Origin: Ophiodon elongatus
Taxonomy: Eukaryota > Chordata > Actinopteri > Perciformes > Hexagrammidae
Length of the DNA stretch: 64,000 nt
Assembly (NCBI GenBank): GCA_016806645.1
Contig: JACSYO010001932.1
Location: forward strand, 680,501-744,500
Direction: 5' to 3'
Shown here: piece by piece, positions 36,621 through 47,498 of the stretch
How the letters are laid out: each line of letters starts with the position of its first letter
Position numbering within the stretch: the stretch's first letter is position 1
Program-made: the position numbers and the translations under genes
Notes under the pieces: model-generated
What the model saw: only the letters and a program-made list of their open reading frames with translations
What the model was told of the DNA's origin: nothing
Database searches by the model: none

Positions 36621-39600
36621 CTTGACAGATATCAAATTAAACTGTAGTTAAAATACTAGGTAACTGTCTTTGGTTGAGAAAATGATACAAACATATTTAC
36701 AGACTTAGAAGTTTAGCATGTACCTTTCAAAGACATGCAGGATTTTAGAATATGCTGTATATGCACTTAACCTTTATATTAGATGGTGTTCCCAGGTAAT
36801 TTGAAGCCATAGCTATGTTGCGGCGGTGCCAATAAACAGTTTAAGTGCCGTTCTCAGAGGTTATTACACCATATCATGCACTATATCTGTGCCAGAAAAC
36901 ACAAAGCACTTACTAGAAACTCAAAAGAACTATGAGAAACAGTAAAACACCAGGGTTTGGGCAGCAAAGGTATAGCAAAAACAGCAACCATGATTCTCCT
37001 CCAAAGACCTTTTGTTTGGAGTGGAGAGACTGAACGTTGCCATTCACATTGGCCATTTTTACCCGAGACAATATTTTATGGGCCCTTCAGAGAGGACCTT
37101 TTGCTTCCTTTTCCTGTGGTTTGGCCTAGGCTGAGCTGTCGGGAGAGGGGAACAGCCAAACCCAAATGTAGATGCTCAACTTGGCAGGCTCTCTACGGAG
37201 TGTCCTGACCAGACAAAAGCAGGGAGAGAAATACAGCCATTTATTTATATTCGCTGTGGTTTTGCGTGTTGCGTCCTAGACTTCCAGACCCCGGGTGGAT
37301 ATTCCGTCTGAAGACGAAGACAGATGGATGGCTTTCCATTGACATACTTAAAGGAACCTTCAGGATTAATGTCAGATCCATATGTGTTAATCGAGTGTGA
37401 AGTTTTGATGTGTGGTCCACCCCACCCCCCCAAACACACTTTTTTTTCACAAAATGCTGTAGATCTATCTTTCAGAACAGGTTATGATTGAAGAGACTAT
37501 CCTCCTGTAACGTCTTAACATGTTGTATGATGGTTTGTAATGACAGCACCAGGGAAAGTATGAAATTTGAGCATTGTCAGAATCACCAGCTTAGACCCTT
37601 TTTCTATGGTGGATGACCTCACCACTGTCAGCCAAGGTATGGAACCAATTTAGAGGAGCTCCCCCGAATTGCTTGTGTGTTCAGATTTGTCAAACTCCGG
37701 TACATCTGGGCCCTCCTCCACTTCAGTTTCATGTAGTCTTAACTACTGGGGAGACTGTGTATATGAGAGGGGTAAGAATTGGGGTTTATAACAAAAAACG
37801 AAAATTCTTCCAACAGAAACTGTGCTCGAGCCTCTCTGACTCACACCTAAGTACTGTTTCTATGTGGGAGAGCCCATAAATGAGTCAACCAAAGCTATTT
37901 CTATATAGGCTTAGAAGTTAGGAGGGGGAGGGCTATATATGTTCACACACAAGCACACACATACACACACAGTGGCTGTGGCTAGCAAGACCTCTCTGGT
38001 CAGGAGTTGGTGCCAAGAGCAAGCCGAACAGTGGAACACTGGGAGTCTTGTGCCTGATTTTGGAGCCTCTGGCTCTCTCCCGACCTTGCTTCAAAATACA
38101 CTGCGGCTTCGAGGAACAGCACTCTCAGCAGTAGGGAGGCCAGGCATGGAAAATTTAGACGCAACAAGAAAGACGGAGGGGAAAAAAGAGGCTGGCCAAA
38201 TTGATGTGCCCGTCCACATTTGCGGCTATGAGCGTTTTCCTTAATGCTTTTAACACACTTACTGTAAAGGGAAGAGGATCTGAAATCTGAAAGTGAAAGA
38301 AAAAACTGCACTGTAACAGTAGTTTGTGTAGTCTCTCCAAACAACACTGGGATTATATGTTGCAATGCCATGACAAGTTACACAACTAGATGTTTGAAAA
38401 TGTCATGTTGTATCAAATTTCATCTATTTTTGTACAGAATATTTCACGTTAAAATCAACAACTTCTTCAGCAAAGCCATGGATTATCAAAGTACAAAAGC
38501 AGCTAATCACATGACTTTCCATTCAGAAAAGATTTCCCCGTTGTCTATCTGTTATGATGTTTGTATTACTCACTTGTTACTGTTTAAGCCTGCTGATCCA
38601 GCAATTGTAAGCATGACACAGACAAGTTGCTCTGACATCTCACCTGACACCAGAGGATAATAACACCTTGTCTTGCTAATAGCGTGTGTTATTGCTGCAG
38701 CACCCTGTAATCTCTTTACCTTCTTATGCTGGTAATGGCTTGAAATATCAAACTGGCCTGCAGTGATACAATCTATACAAACACATACAGACACAAATAG
38801 TATGTCATACGGGGACACAAACACAAATGTACGCACAGATGTGCGCAGACACACATACGGCAGTCGCAGCTTCCAGTGAGCTCACCTGGAGCCGGCGGAG
38901 GGAACTTACTCTTTTGTTTTCAGTTTTAGGCTATTTGCTTATGACTGATCTTGTGTTGTCTTTGTTGATCTGAATGTAGACGAATAAGACTCAACCAACC
39001 CACACACTAATTTAGGATAACATAAAAGTGGCTTGGTCTGTCTTTGGGTACTGAACAATCTATCTTCTGTCTGTACTTTGAAAAAAATACCCACCAAAAA
39101 AGTCCCCGTCTGTGTTTTAGAAGGTGCTTTGCAACGTGTGACTTATGTGTGATTGCTTTGAAAGTGCGCAGGTGAGAGGCGGCCACATAAGAACAAGCAG
39201 GTATGGTTGAAGTACTATCAGAGGCCCATATCAAAGCCAGTGGAAACTGTTTAATATCCCAGTGGAGGCTTCTCTTCTCCTTTCATCATTTTATTTGCTT
39301 GACTGGGAGAAATCACCGTGTTTTCTCTGTGGGCCAAACTGAACAGAGACGATGCCCCATGCATTCAACAGAGCAGATCTGAGAAGATGTTTGATCGTTT
39401 CTGTGTGGGCCCCCTTCCTGTCTGCCTCAGTGCTAATCCCCCTGCTCTGATACACAAATTAGTACACAAACCCAGCGTTCCTCTAGGGGGAAATATAAAC
39501 AGTTTAATACCTGAAAGACCAGGCCGCATTTCCAGGTATTTTATTAGGCTGCATTTCTTTCCTGAGTGTTCGTAGGAGACATTTACTAGTTATTTTAGAG

Positions 39601-39879
39601 GCACGAACCAGCGTTTGATATTGCATGTACTGTGTAAGTATATGGAAGTACATTCTTGGAAAAGTACTGCTGCTTTCCTTGCACAGATGACAGGATGAAT
39701 TCTGCCTGAGGATCTCCAATCAAAAATGTTTTGTCTGCTACTCACTCACAGTTTTCACTTCAACACACCTCAACACACCTCAGCAAACTTCAACGCCAAG
39801 TGAGTTATGATGCATGGGCACGCCTGTGGGTGAGGGAGGCATAGAAACTGAAAGAAGGATAGGTGGTGGTGAATACAGA
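36621..39879. other. Intergenic, no gene seen
   Basis: No supported exon. Unique stretches at 37000-37210 and 39390-39560 have balanced composition and could be conserved non-coding sequence. A short CA run is at 37943-37971, and CAACACACCT is tandemly doubled at 39761-39780. Confidence 0.45.
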
Positions 39880-40500
39880 ACTTCCCAATTTACACAACAA
39901 AAACTGGGCCCGGAGAGGAGAGAGAAGAAGCATGAGTGGAGGGGTGGAAGGTGGGATGGGGAAGAGGAAAAAGGGGGTGCTGGATACACGAGGAGTGAGT
40001 GACTGAGTGAGTGAAGAGATGAAGGAGGGTAGGAGAGGATGAAGGGAGGAAGGAGGTGGGAGGGGGGTTTGCTTCCTGTCGCCATTCCTGCCTGCCCACA
40101 TAGACAGCCCGAGAAAGAAAGAGAGAAAGAGAATATCTGGGCGGACTGCAGGCCACATGACATTCTCTCTGGGTCCCTTGCTTTTCCTCCGCGCCGAGTG
40201 ATGTGCTCCCTCCCTCCCTTCTCGTTCCCTCCCCCTTTCCCTCCCTTCCTCTGCCCTTCAAAGCTTCGACATGTCATCTCCCACCACAAAAACAGAGGTG
40301 GGAAGACTCTCTGGCGCTACCGCTGCCTCAGGGTGTCTGGCACTAAAGCTGCCTGCAAATACAGCAGGGAGAGGAGGAGTGGAGAGAGAGACAGGGAGAG
40401 AGAAAGACAGAAGGAGGGAGTGAAGGAGGAAGAAGGATATAGAGACAGAAAACTCAAAAGGGAGACACAGGGAGAAGTAGCGAGCAGGACGGTGTGCTTT
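39880..40500 (+). other. Purine-rich and pyrimidine-rich tracts in opposed arrangement
   Basis: Bases 39908-40068 are almost all purine on the plus strand (GGA/GAA/GGG runs). Bases 40204-40259 are almost pure pyrimidine (CCCT/CCTT runs). Bases 40364-40485 are again purine-rich (GAGAGA, GGAGG). These biases explain the overlapping long open frames on both strands, which I do not regard as genes. Confidence 0.8.
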
Positions 40501-41527
40501 AAACAGGGCTTGTAAAGCCCATGGCGGCATCAAAGTGTCTGTAGAGAGGAGCTGTTATTAAGGTGGAGATGAGTCCTGTCTATTTTTTTTAAAGCGACAC
40601 TGCTGCGACCGCACTGTCTGCCTCTAATGTCTCTCTGTCTCTCACACAGCAGCAGTTGACTGAAGTCTATGGAGAGGGATTGAGGGAAAAAAATCTCAAA
40701 CGATGGGTTTGAACAGTTTCAGATGCAGAGCCGGGACACAGTTCTAGCTGTGTGGCCTGTCCCACCATCACAACCACAAAAACACAATAATACCCTTAAA
40801 GGTTGAACAAATGGGATGAATTGGACTGAGCTTAATGTAAAATGTATGTAAACCACAAGCCCATAATTGAACATATCTTCTGTGATTCAAATGTAATTTT
40901 CTCCAGGATACTGTAGTATTTTCTGCGACTTTAAATACATACCATGGACAGCCGTTCCTCGTGAATAAACGATTCCAGGCCCACTGTTTGCAGCTCGGAT
41001 ACCACGAAATTTGCAGATTGATTTAAGGAGCAATTATGCACTTGGCTTTTGAACCTCTGAGGCTTTGGGAATGAATTGGCGATTGGCTCCCCGACAAAGT
41101 AAGCACATCTAACCGAACAAGTCCTCGCCATAGGCTGAGAGTGTCGAAGAAGCCACAAGATTTCAGCAAACAAGAATATCACCAAACGGGGCTAATTGTG
41201 GGCCTCTGGGGACCCGCGGGTTCTGACCTAAGAACCAACAGGTGAGCACACTAATAAGTCTGGGAAAAGACAACAAACAATCATACTGAGGGATCCAAAA
41301 TATTGATGACGAAGGACTATAACCTAAAGCAAAAGTGATATCTTAGTAAATACTTGATATGTGGTATCAATGTTCTCATCTTAATCTCTTGTGAAGTTTA
41401 GCACAAAGACCAGAGACAGGGAAACAACTAGCCTGGCTCTCTAACTCATCACCCCAGAGCAACAAGCATATTTCCCTTAATGTCAAACTATTACTGTCAG
41501 CAAGGAAATAGAGTAAAAAAAAAAAAG
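40501..41527. other. Intergenic, no gene seen
   Basis: AT-rich unique sequence. A fragment at 41393-41445 with GTTTAGCACAAAGACCAGAG and AACAACTAGCCTGGCTCT resembles part of a common fish repeat. Poly-A occurs at 41516-41526, immediately before duplicated block A1. Confidence 0.45.
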
Positions 41528-41835
41528 AATGAATATCTCAAGGTAAGATAAAGCCACACTGTTAAGGAAGTTCCTTGCCAGTAAAATAATTCCTCAAGTA
41601 ATTAAAACAACCCATTAATGACTAGATAATGATAGCATGCGTTGCAAACAATATCTATGAATCTTGTGACATACCAAAATGCAAAGGAAAGTGAAACCGT
41701 AATGAAACACAAAGGTTAATGAATTTCCAAGCCATTCACCAATTAAATAATTAAAATTGAGAATGATATAAGAACAGTAACTAAACTGGTAATCTACTGA
41801 CTATCTCCTCAGTTGTGAGGTATAACACGAAAACA
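41528..41835 (+). repeat. Duplicated block A, copy A1
   Basis: The segment matches 45612-45915 in the same orientation, from GAATGAATATCTCAAGG to GAGGT..AACACGAAAA. The longest identical stretch is about 39 bases (41771-41809, around AGTAACTAAACTGGTAATCT). Indels and scattered substitutions elsewhere show that the duplication is not recent. Confidence 0.85.
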
Positions 41836-42504
41836 CAAACCCTTCACAGAGATTATGAATAACTTCAAAGCCAAGAATCAGACACTTTTAATACAGCCCT
41901 CTCAAGGCAAATCTTGGAAGCTCCAGTGAACCTCCACCACCTGACATCATCACCTCCAAAGAAGCGTGACCACTGCGATAAGACATCCACACAACCTGCC
42001 GACGTCTGAGTGTGCAGGTGGGTGGGTGGGAGCCCTTACTCTCTAATAGTGATGACATTCACTCTTTAGACCAAGCAAAGCATTTTTGATATGGTGTTGC
42101 TGTGGTGTTTGGTGCTGAGATGCAAAAAAGCAAAATACACACCCCACGCTTTGTCTGGTTCATGACTGGTAGAGCGAATCCCATGACACCATTCTGTCTC
42201 ACACTGTGAGACACATGGAGACCGGATCACCACAGTACCAGCCTGAAGCCCCCAGTCTGAGCATGCAAAGGCAGACAGTAATATTTCATTCTCAGAGAGC
42301 CTTGAAAAGCCAAAATGTGTGCCTCTCTAGAGAAACCGCACTAAAGTGCCACAGGGTACCAAACGGGAAAAACAACTCAGGGAACAAGCACTCAAGCAAC
42401 AGTGAACACTCCTATGATAATTAATAGTTACATGTACACTAGGTTGTACCGCCTACCATTGTATGGATGGAGTCTTCATCATGCAACGTTTGATCTGTTG
42501 TCTC

Positions 42505-42640
42505 ACAAATAAGACATGATACATGTTAGAAAGAAATCTGTATTTTTCTGAAAGGATTTACCTTTGAATGTTCAGAAATAGGATCTAAAATAATTAGCAG
42601 AGTAGCATCATTTCTTAGTGATGGTGTTGCATTATAGAGC
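42505..42640 (+). repeat. Duplicated block B, copy B1
   Basis: The segment matches 45166-45295. Both begin with TAAGACATGATA and share an identical run of about 36 bases around CTGTATTTTTCTGAAAGGAT, then GTTCAGAAATAGGATCTAAA and CTTAGTGATGGTGTTG. Copy B2 lacks about nine bases near the start and has a tandem GATGGTGTT. Confidence 0.85.
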
Positions 42641-43026
42641 AACAAGGTTGTCATCTTTTATTAATTCAACACAGTGAGAACATCACCAGTTCACTGTGTG
42701 CAACAACAAATATCGAGATCTGTTTGTGGTGGTTAAAACACTATATGCTGACACTTGAATGTTTCAAGTTTGAAAACTCACAAACAGAACACAAATTATC
42801 CATAAAACTCTAATTAAAATCATAATAAGTATCACATTGCCCCTGACCAAGGCAGAACTTGCACATTCTTTATTTTTGGGGACATGTACACACACTGAAG
42901 GTGCACTGCAGATTTTTGGTGCTTTGATTTGATCTGCTAGACAACACTGCCACCTGCTGACTGAGATGTATCCTGTCACAAAAATGTTTAATAAGATCCA
43001 GCAGCTAAACCTATAATCATAAAACT

Positions 43027-43270
43027 TAAGGCAAGGCAAGTCAAGGCAAGTTTATTTGTATAGCACATTTCAACAACAAGGCAATTCAAAGTGCTTCACA
43101 TAAAACCATTAAGCATCAAAACATAATGCAAAAGAAAAGAAGATTTAAAAACAATTAAGAACATTCATTTAAACATTAAAAACAACGTTAAAAACAGTTA
43201 GTAAAACATTAAAAAGCTAAAAAAAAAAATAGAATAAAAGTTGCAGTGCAGTTTAAGAAATAAAATACAG
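43027..43270 (+). repeat. Teleost interspersed repeat (AAGGCAAGGCAAG-TTTATTTGTATAGC type)
   Basis: The head has tandem AAGGCAAG units followed by TTTATTTGTATAGCACATTT, CAACAAGGCAATTCAAAGTG and CTTCACATAAAA, a sequence order I know from many fish genomes. It passes into an A-rich body with repeated AAACATTAAAAA. The downstream boundary is uncertain and may extend to about 43500. Confidence 0.7.
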
Positions 43271-43789
43271 TAGTGAGATGCAGAAATTGATTAAGATCCT
43301 TGAATCTGGTTCAATTAAAGGCAACAGCAAACTTGCATAACCTCAATTTTTCATTGTTGCGGGGTCTAAACTCTTTAAATGTAATAAATGAATAAATGCA
43401 CCGGTCACAGATAATTCATGAATACCTTTAAAGAGGACATTTACAGATTGAATGTAGCCTCTTAAGGTAGTTTATAGTTTTAGCTCCGGTAAAGCCCACT
43501 TAGTCTCCATGAATGGACTCGTGTCAGTGTTAAGATGGGTCCAGATTGTGTGGCGATAGCAGGTCTACCAGTCGGCTTTAAAGCCGCTGTCAGGCTAAAA
43601 GGTGATGATATCAAGCCTCTAGTCTAAACTCACCACAGTGCAGCATCTTTGGGTTTGACTCATCTGATAACACAGTATCTGTCAACAGGAGATTATCAGC
43701 TCGCACAATGAGCCGTCCTCGACTGCCACCCTGTGCCATTTATCTGTACTATATCTCCTCATGGATGAGGAATCAAATGATTTAGATTT

Positions 43790-43870
43790 AGATTGAGTTT
43801 CTTGCCAACAAAATAATTCCTCAAGTACTTGCATAACCTTAGTCGTGACTAAATGATGATTATGTCAGTC
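43790..43870 (+). repeat. Partial third copy of block A
   Basis: TTTCTTGCCAACAAAATAATTCCTCAAGTA followed by CTAAATGATGATTATG resembles the first third of block A1 near 41570-41635. The match is short and diverged. Confidence 0.5.
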
Positions 43871-44789
43871 TGTGTTGGTGCCAATATACAAATATAATAG
43901 ACAGGTCACGGCACTTCTACAATAGGCTGCATTTCAACTGAGGTGGAAAGAGTATAGAATTATAATCAAGTAAAAGTAAAGTTGACTGAAGAAAGTTTTT
44001 GTCTTACATGTTTAAAGGGAAGGGGGTGTTATATGATACTACTGTTAAATTCAAGAACATATTTAGGCCACAAAAACAATTGCATTGAATGTCAACGTGT
44101 ACACAAGTGGAACAACATCAGCAACAAGAGCCCTTATGTCAAAACAAACACTAAATTCCATTTGCGGCCTGTGCATACAACTGATTAGCTTATCAAATAT
44201 AAATAAACAATCGCCTTCCGCTTTATAGCCTGACTAGAATCAACCAGAAAAGAGACACAACTCAGGCAATTAAAAAGAAATGACACCCCAGCGGGTGCAT
44301 AAGCGGTGTTATGCTACATAGTCTGAACTGAATTAGCCTGACCCTTCATTTAGAACGAACAGCTGGATTAAAATATCACCAAGACAGACCAAATATATAC
44401 ACTTCAAAGCGGCTACATTTACATAACAACATTCAGGATTAAAGATGGGACATAAAAACACATGAAATCAGAGGAATGCAAGCATATATACATATATATT
44501 ATATATCACAGATGTATTCATCAAATGTTTCGTTTTGTTATTGAAGCTGTTTTGACAAAAACAAGTAAATAGATTATTTGAAATGACCTCTCATTTTGTG
44601 AGGAAAGAGCCTGGAAGACGTGTGACGTTGTCATGGTAATGTAATTTGTCCCATTCGTATTTACACCATGTCAAGCCCTTACAGCCTCTCACACTCAACC
44701 ACTTAACAGGCGACGTCAGTAAATCTCTGAGGGTTCAGGGTTCGAGGCCTTAGGGGGGACATTGGGATTGGGCCTAACTGCTAGTCCCG

Positions 44790-45165
44790 ACCGCACAAAA
44801 AACGACTTTGTTTGCACAACAATATAACATTGTATATGACGCTATAATAATGTAATGTAACATTACAGTGCATGCGTGGTTTCCACCGCTGTTGCACCGT
44901 CTGATAGCAGCAGGTTCCAATGAGCCTGAAGCTCTCCGTTTTGCAGCTTGGTGGGATGGCGCGGTGGCGGAGTGAGCTGCCCATCTGCCTCACAGCTCAT
45001 CGTGGAGAGGGTGAGAGAGGTTGTCTAGGTTGGTTTTGATCTCTTCCCTTATCCTCCTCTCGTGCCACTGACAACAGACTGTGCAGTTCCAGTTTGACCA
45101 CAGAGCTTGCCGGCCCTACCAGTTTGTTGAGTCTGCTGGTTTCACCAGACTTGATGCCACCACCA
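44790..45165 (-). mobile_element. LINE 3' end: decayed reverse-transcriptase ORF tail
   Basis: On the minus strand, pieces in different frames read SRLNKLVGPASSVVKLELHS, then LDNLSHPLHDEL, then LRHRAIPPSCKTESF and CCYQTVQQRW. This order (a RAGSVVG-like block, an LDN..HPLH block, then a FS.R...P.C.TER block and an AIRLYN-like block) is the C-terminal end of the ORF2 of non-LTR retrotransposons common in fish. Frameshifts make it non-functional. The family (L2-like or related) is not certain. Confidence 0.65.
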
Positions 45166-45295
45166 CGGTTAAGACATGATATAAAGAAATCTGTATTTTT
45201 CTGAAAGGATTTACCTTTAAATGTTCAGAAATAGGATCTAAAATAATTAGAGTAGCATAATGTCTTAGTGATGGTGTTGATGGTGTTGCCTCAGA
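45166..45295 (+). repeat. Duplicated block B, copy B2
   Basis: Same orientation as 42505-42640. It abuts the LINE remnant directly at its left edge, so the LINE-B2 junction is a breakpoint of insertion or duplication. Confidence 0.85.
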
Positions 45296-45479
45296 CACAC
45301 CAGCAGCTTCTCACTGCTGCAGAGCTGCTGATTAATCTCCTTTCTTCTATTTCAGTCTCACACACTTTATCAGGACTTTTGTTTTTACTTTGTGATGGAT
45401 GCCACTTGAAATGCACCGTAGTTTAATAATCGTCATTAAAAAGTATACCTACCGTCGAAAAAAAAATTAAAATCAAAGA

Positions 45480-45605
45480 AAATGTACACAAAAAAACCCG
45501 ACTTTGTTTGCACAACAATATAACATTGTATATGACGTTATAATAATGTAATGTAACATAGTTCGTGGATGGTTTCCACCGCTGTTGCACTGAAGCGCCT
45601 GAAGC
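45480..45605 (-). repeat. Second copy of the LINE 3' terminal segment
   Basis: The segment matches 44793-44907 in the same orientation: ACTTTGTTTGCACAACAATA, ATAACATTGTATATGACG, TATAATAATGTAATGTAACA and GGTTTCCACCGCTGTTGCAC are shared. The upstream ORF part of the LINE is not repeated here; the match ends at the CAACAGCGG border. Confidence 0.8.
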
Positions 45606-45611
45606 GTTGTA

Positions 45612-45915
45612 ATTGAATGAATATCTCAAGGTGAGATTAGGTCACGCTTTCAAGGAAGTTCTTTGCTAGCCAAATAATTCAAGTAATTGAAACCACCCAT
45701 TAATGACAAGATAATGATAGCATGCGCTGTAAACAATACCTATGCATCGTGTGACGGTACTAATGTGAAAATTAGAGTGAAACCGTAATGAAACATAAAG
45801 GTCATGACTTTACAAGCCATCCACCAATGAAATAATTCCAATTGAGAATGACATAAGAACAGTAACTAAACTGGTAATCTACTGACTATCTTCTCAGTCG
45901 TGAGGTAACACGAAA
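45612..45915 (+). repeat. Duplicated block A, copy A2
   Basis: Partner of 41528-41835. It starts within a few bases of the end of the second LINE 3' copy, so the order LINE end then block A may itself have been created by an insertion. Confidence 0.85.
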
Positions 45916-47342
45916 ATGTATTGCACCAGTGGATACAAGGTTGAGGTTCTTCTCCCATTTCCTCAATAAAAAACGATAGCAATACATTACAGTGACAGAT
46001 GTTTAAAGATCTTTAAATGTCATATGAGCTTTGTAAATCAACAAAAAGTCACATGTTTGAGGGCGAAATGTATCCGAGGTTTACGCCAGTGAGCAGTGCC
46101 AACCCAGAAATGGCCTACTGAAGTGCTCCCCTGCGTCTCATGGGAACACTGTGTTCTGTTATTAAGGGAACTCTTTGTGACTGAATCATTTCATATGCAA
46201 ATGTTGTGCGTCTGATTTATTTTGATTCAACACTCCACATTAGCTGTGTGCACACAAGGGGCTGTTCAGGTGTAATTGCCTTTCAGGCCTAATTGTCCCG
46301 GGCTTTTCTTGCTTTTAGAAGCACCTGTGCGTGGATCAAAGCATTTGATGTATGTGTCAGCTTTGTTTCAAGTGGGTGTCCTTACAACACACAGATTGTC
46401 AAGTAATTGCCTCTCCAGAAATTTCTATAGCCAGTGTTGGAGAGAAAACTCACCTTTCATTAGGATAGAGATTTTAAATGGCTAAGTAAGTAAAGATCAT
46501 GAAAAGGTTTAAGAACAGTGTGATCGTTCCAAGAGATGGCAAATAAATGACTCTACTCATCTATCCCATGATCAAAAAGTCACAAATATTGATATATTTC
46601 AGTATGTTTCAGGTTATGGCGTGCAACACATTTCATACATATAACATTGCACTTGAAATGTCAACTGTCTATTCGCTGGTGTTCATAAATAATTAGCACT
46701 TTTTTTCTTGATCTGCTCAGCCTCTGGCCATCAATGTTACGAAGAACCTTTGGCATTTTAGTCTTAGGTTTTCATAAATCAAAAGGTCAGCGGTCACGTC
46801 TGTGTTGTCCTGCTTCATAAATCCCAAACTAGCAACCAAGTCAATTGGCCAACTAATAAAGCACTCCCTTCAAAGCAGATGCTAATATTTGCAAAGCATT
46901 GGCCGAACACCCGACGCGCCTGCATATCCTGCCCTCCTCCTCGGTGATATCAAAGTAGCATGTGCACATCACAAGGATATTTTTAGAATAGCAATCCAGA
47001 TGTCTAATAAAAATGGAAATGAAAGGTGAGCATCTCAAATGTAAATATTTAAGCTTTAATATTATTGAACATGGTAGGTTTTATTTTCTAAGAATTTATC
47101 ACTGCTTGTAAATCATTGGATGACATTCGTTCCAACTATGAGAGGAGAAATACAGTTTATTCACTTGAAAATATTCCTTGATTCATCAGAAATGAAATGT
47201 GTAATGGCTGCAAACTACTTAATACTTGAGATGAAGAATAGACTTAATGTAATATAGCAAATCTGGAAGTTTCCAAATGCAATGGAAGCAAGTGCATAAT
47301 CGTGTCTGGAGGGGAGGGGTCTATCAGCAGGGGGAGTAAAGG
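45916..47342. other. Upstream region of tac4, no other gene seen
   Basis: No exon was found apart from the tac4 promoter at the right end. The 46130-46320 stretch is unique with an octamer-like ATATGCAAAT (46194-46203), CTGATTTATTTTGATTCAA and GCCTAATTGTCC, which makes it a candidate regulatory element. Confidence 0.45.
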
Positions 47343-47349
47343 TATAAAT
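47343..47349 (+). promoter_or_regulatory. tac4: tac4 TATA box
   Basis: TATAAAT preceded by AAAGG lies 150 bases upstream of the tac4 start codon. Transcription would be expected to start near 47373, giving a 5' UTR of about 125 bases with no upstream ATG before the start codon. A strong TATA box suits a neuropeptide gene with restricted expression. Confidence 0.65.
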
Positions 47350-47498
47350 GCACCCTGGATTCAGCTGGGGCAGATAGAATAACACTGAATCACATCTGCC
47401 CAATATCTTTTTAAAAGGTCTTTTTTAGCTTTTTCAGATAAAAAGAAACAACTTGATTGAAGAGATACGGAACCGAAGCATTTCCTCCGGAACAAGAA

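Noticed and set aside
39780..40533. Five overlapping frames of 91-169 codons on both strands
   Set aside because: They follow the purine/pyrimidine strand bias, which removes stop codons. There are no splice sites or family similarity.
47457..47498. Extension of the tac4 start by 14 codons upstream
   Set aside because: It begins with TTG, not ATG, and would put a charged stretch before the signal peptide. ATG at 47499 in a good context gives a normal signal sequence.
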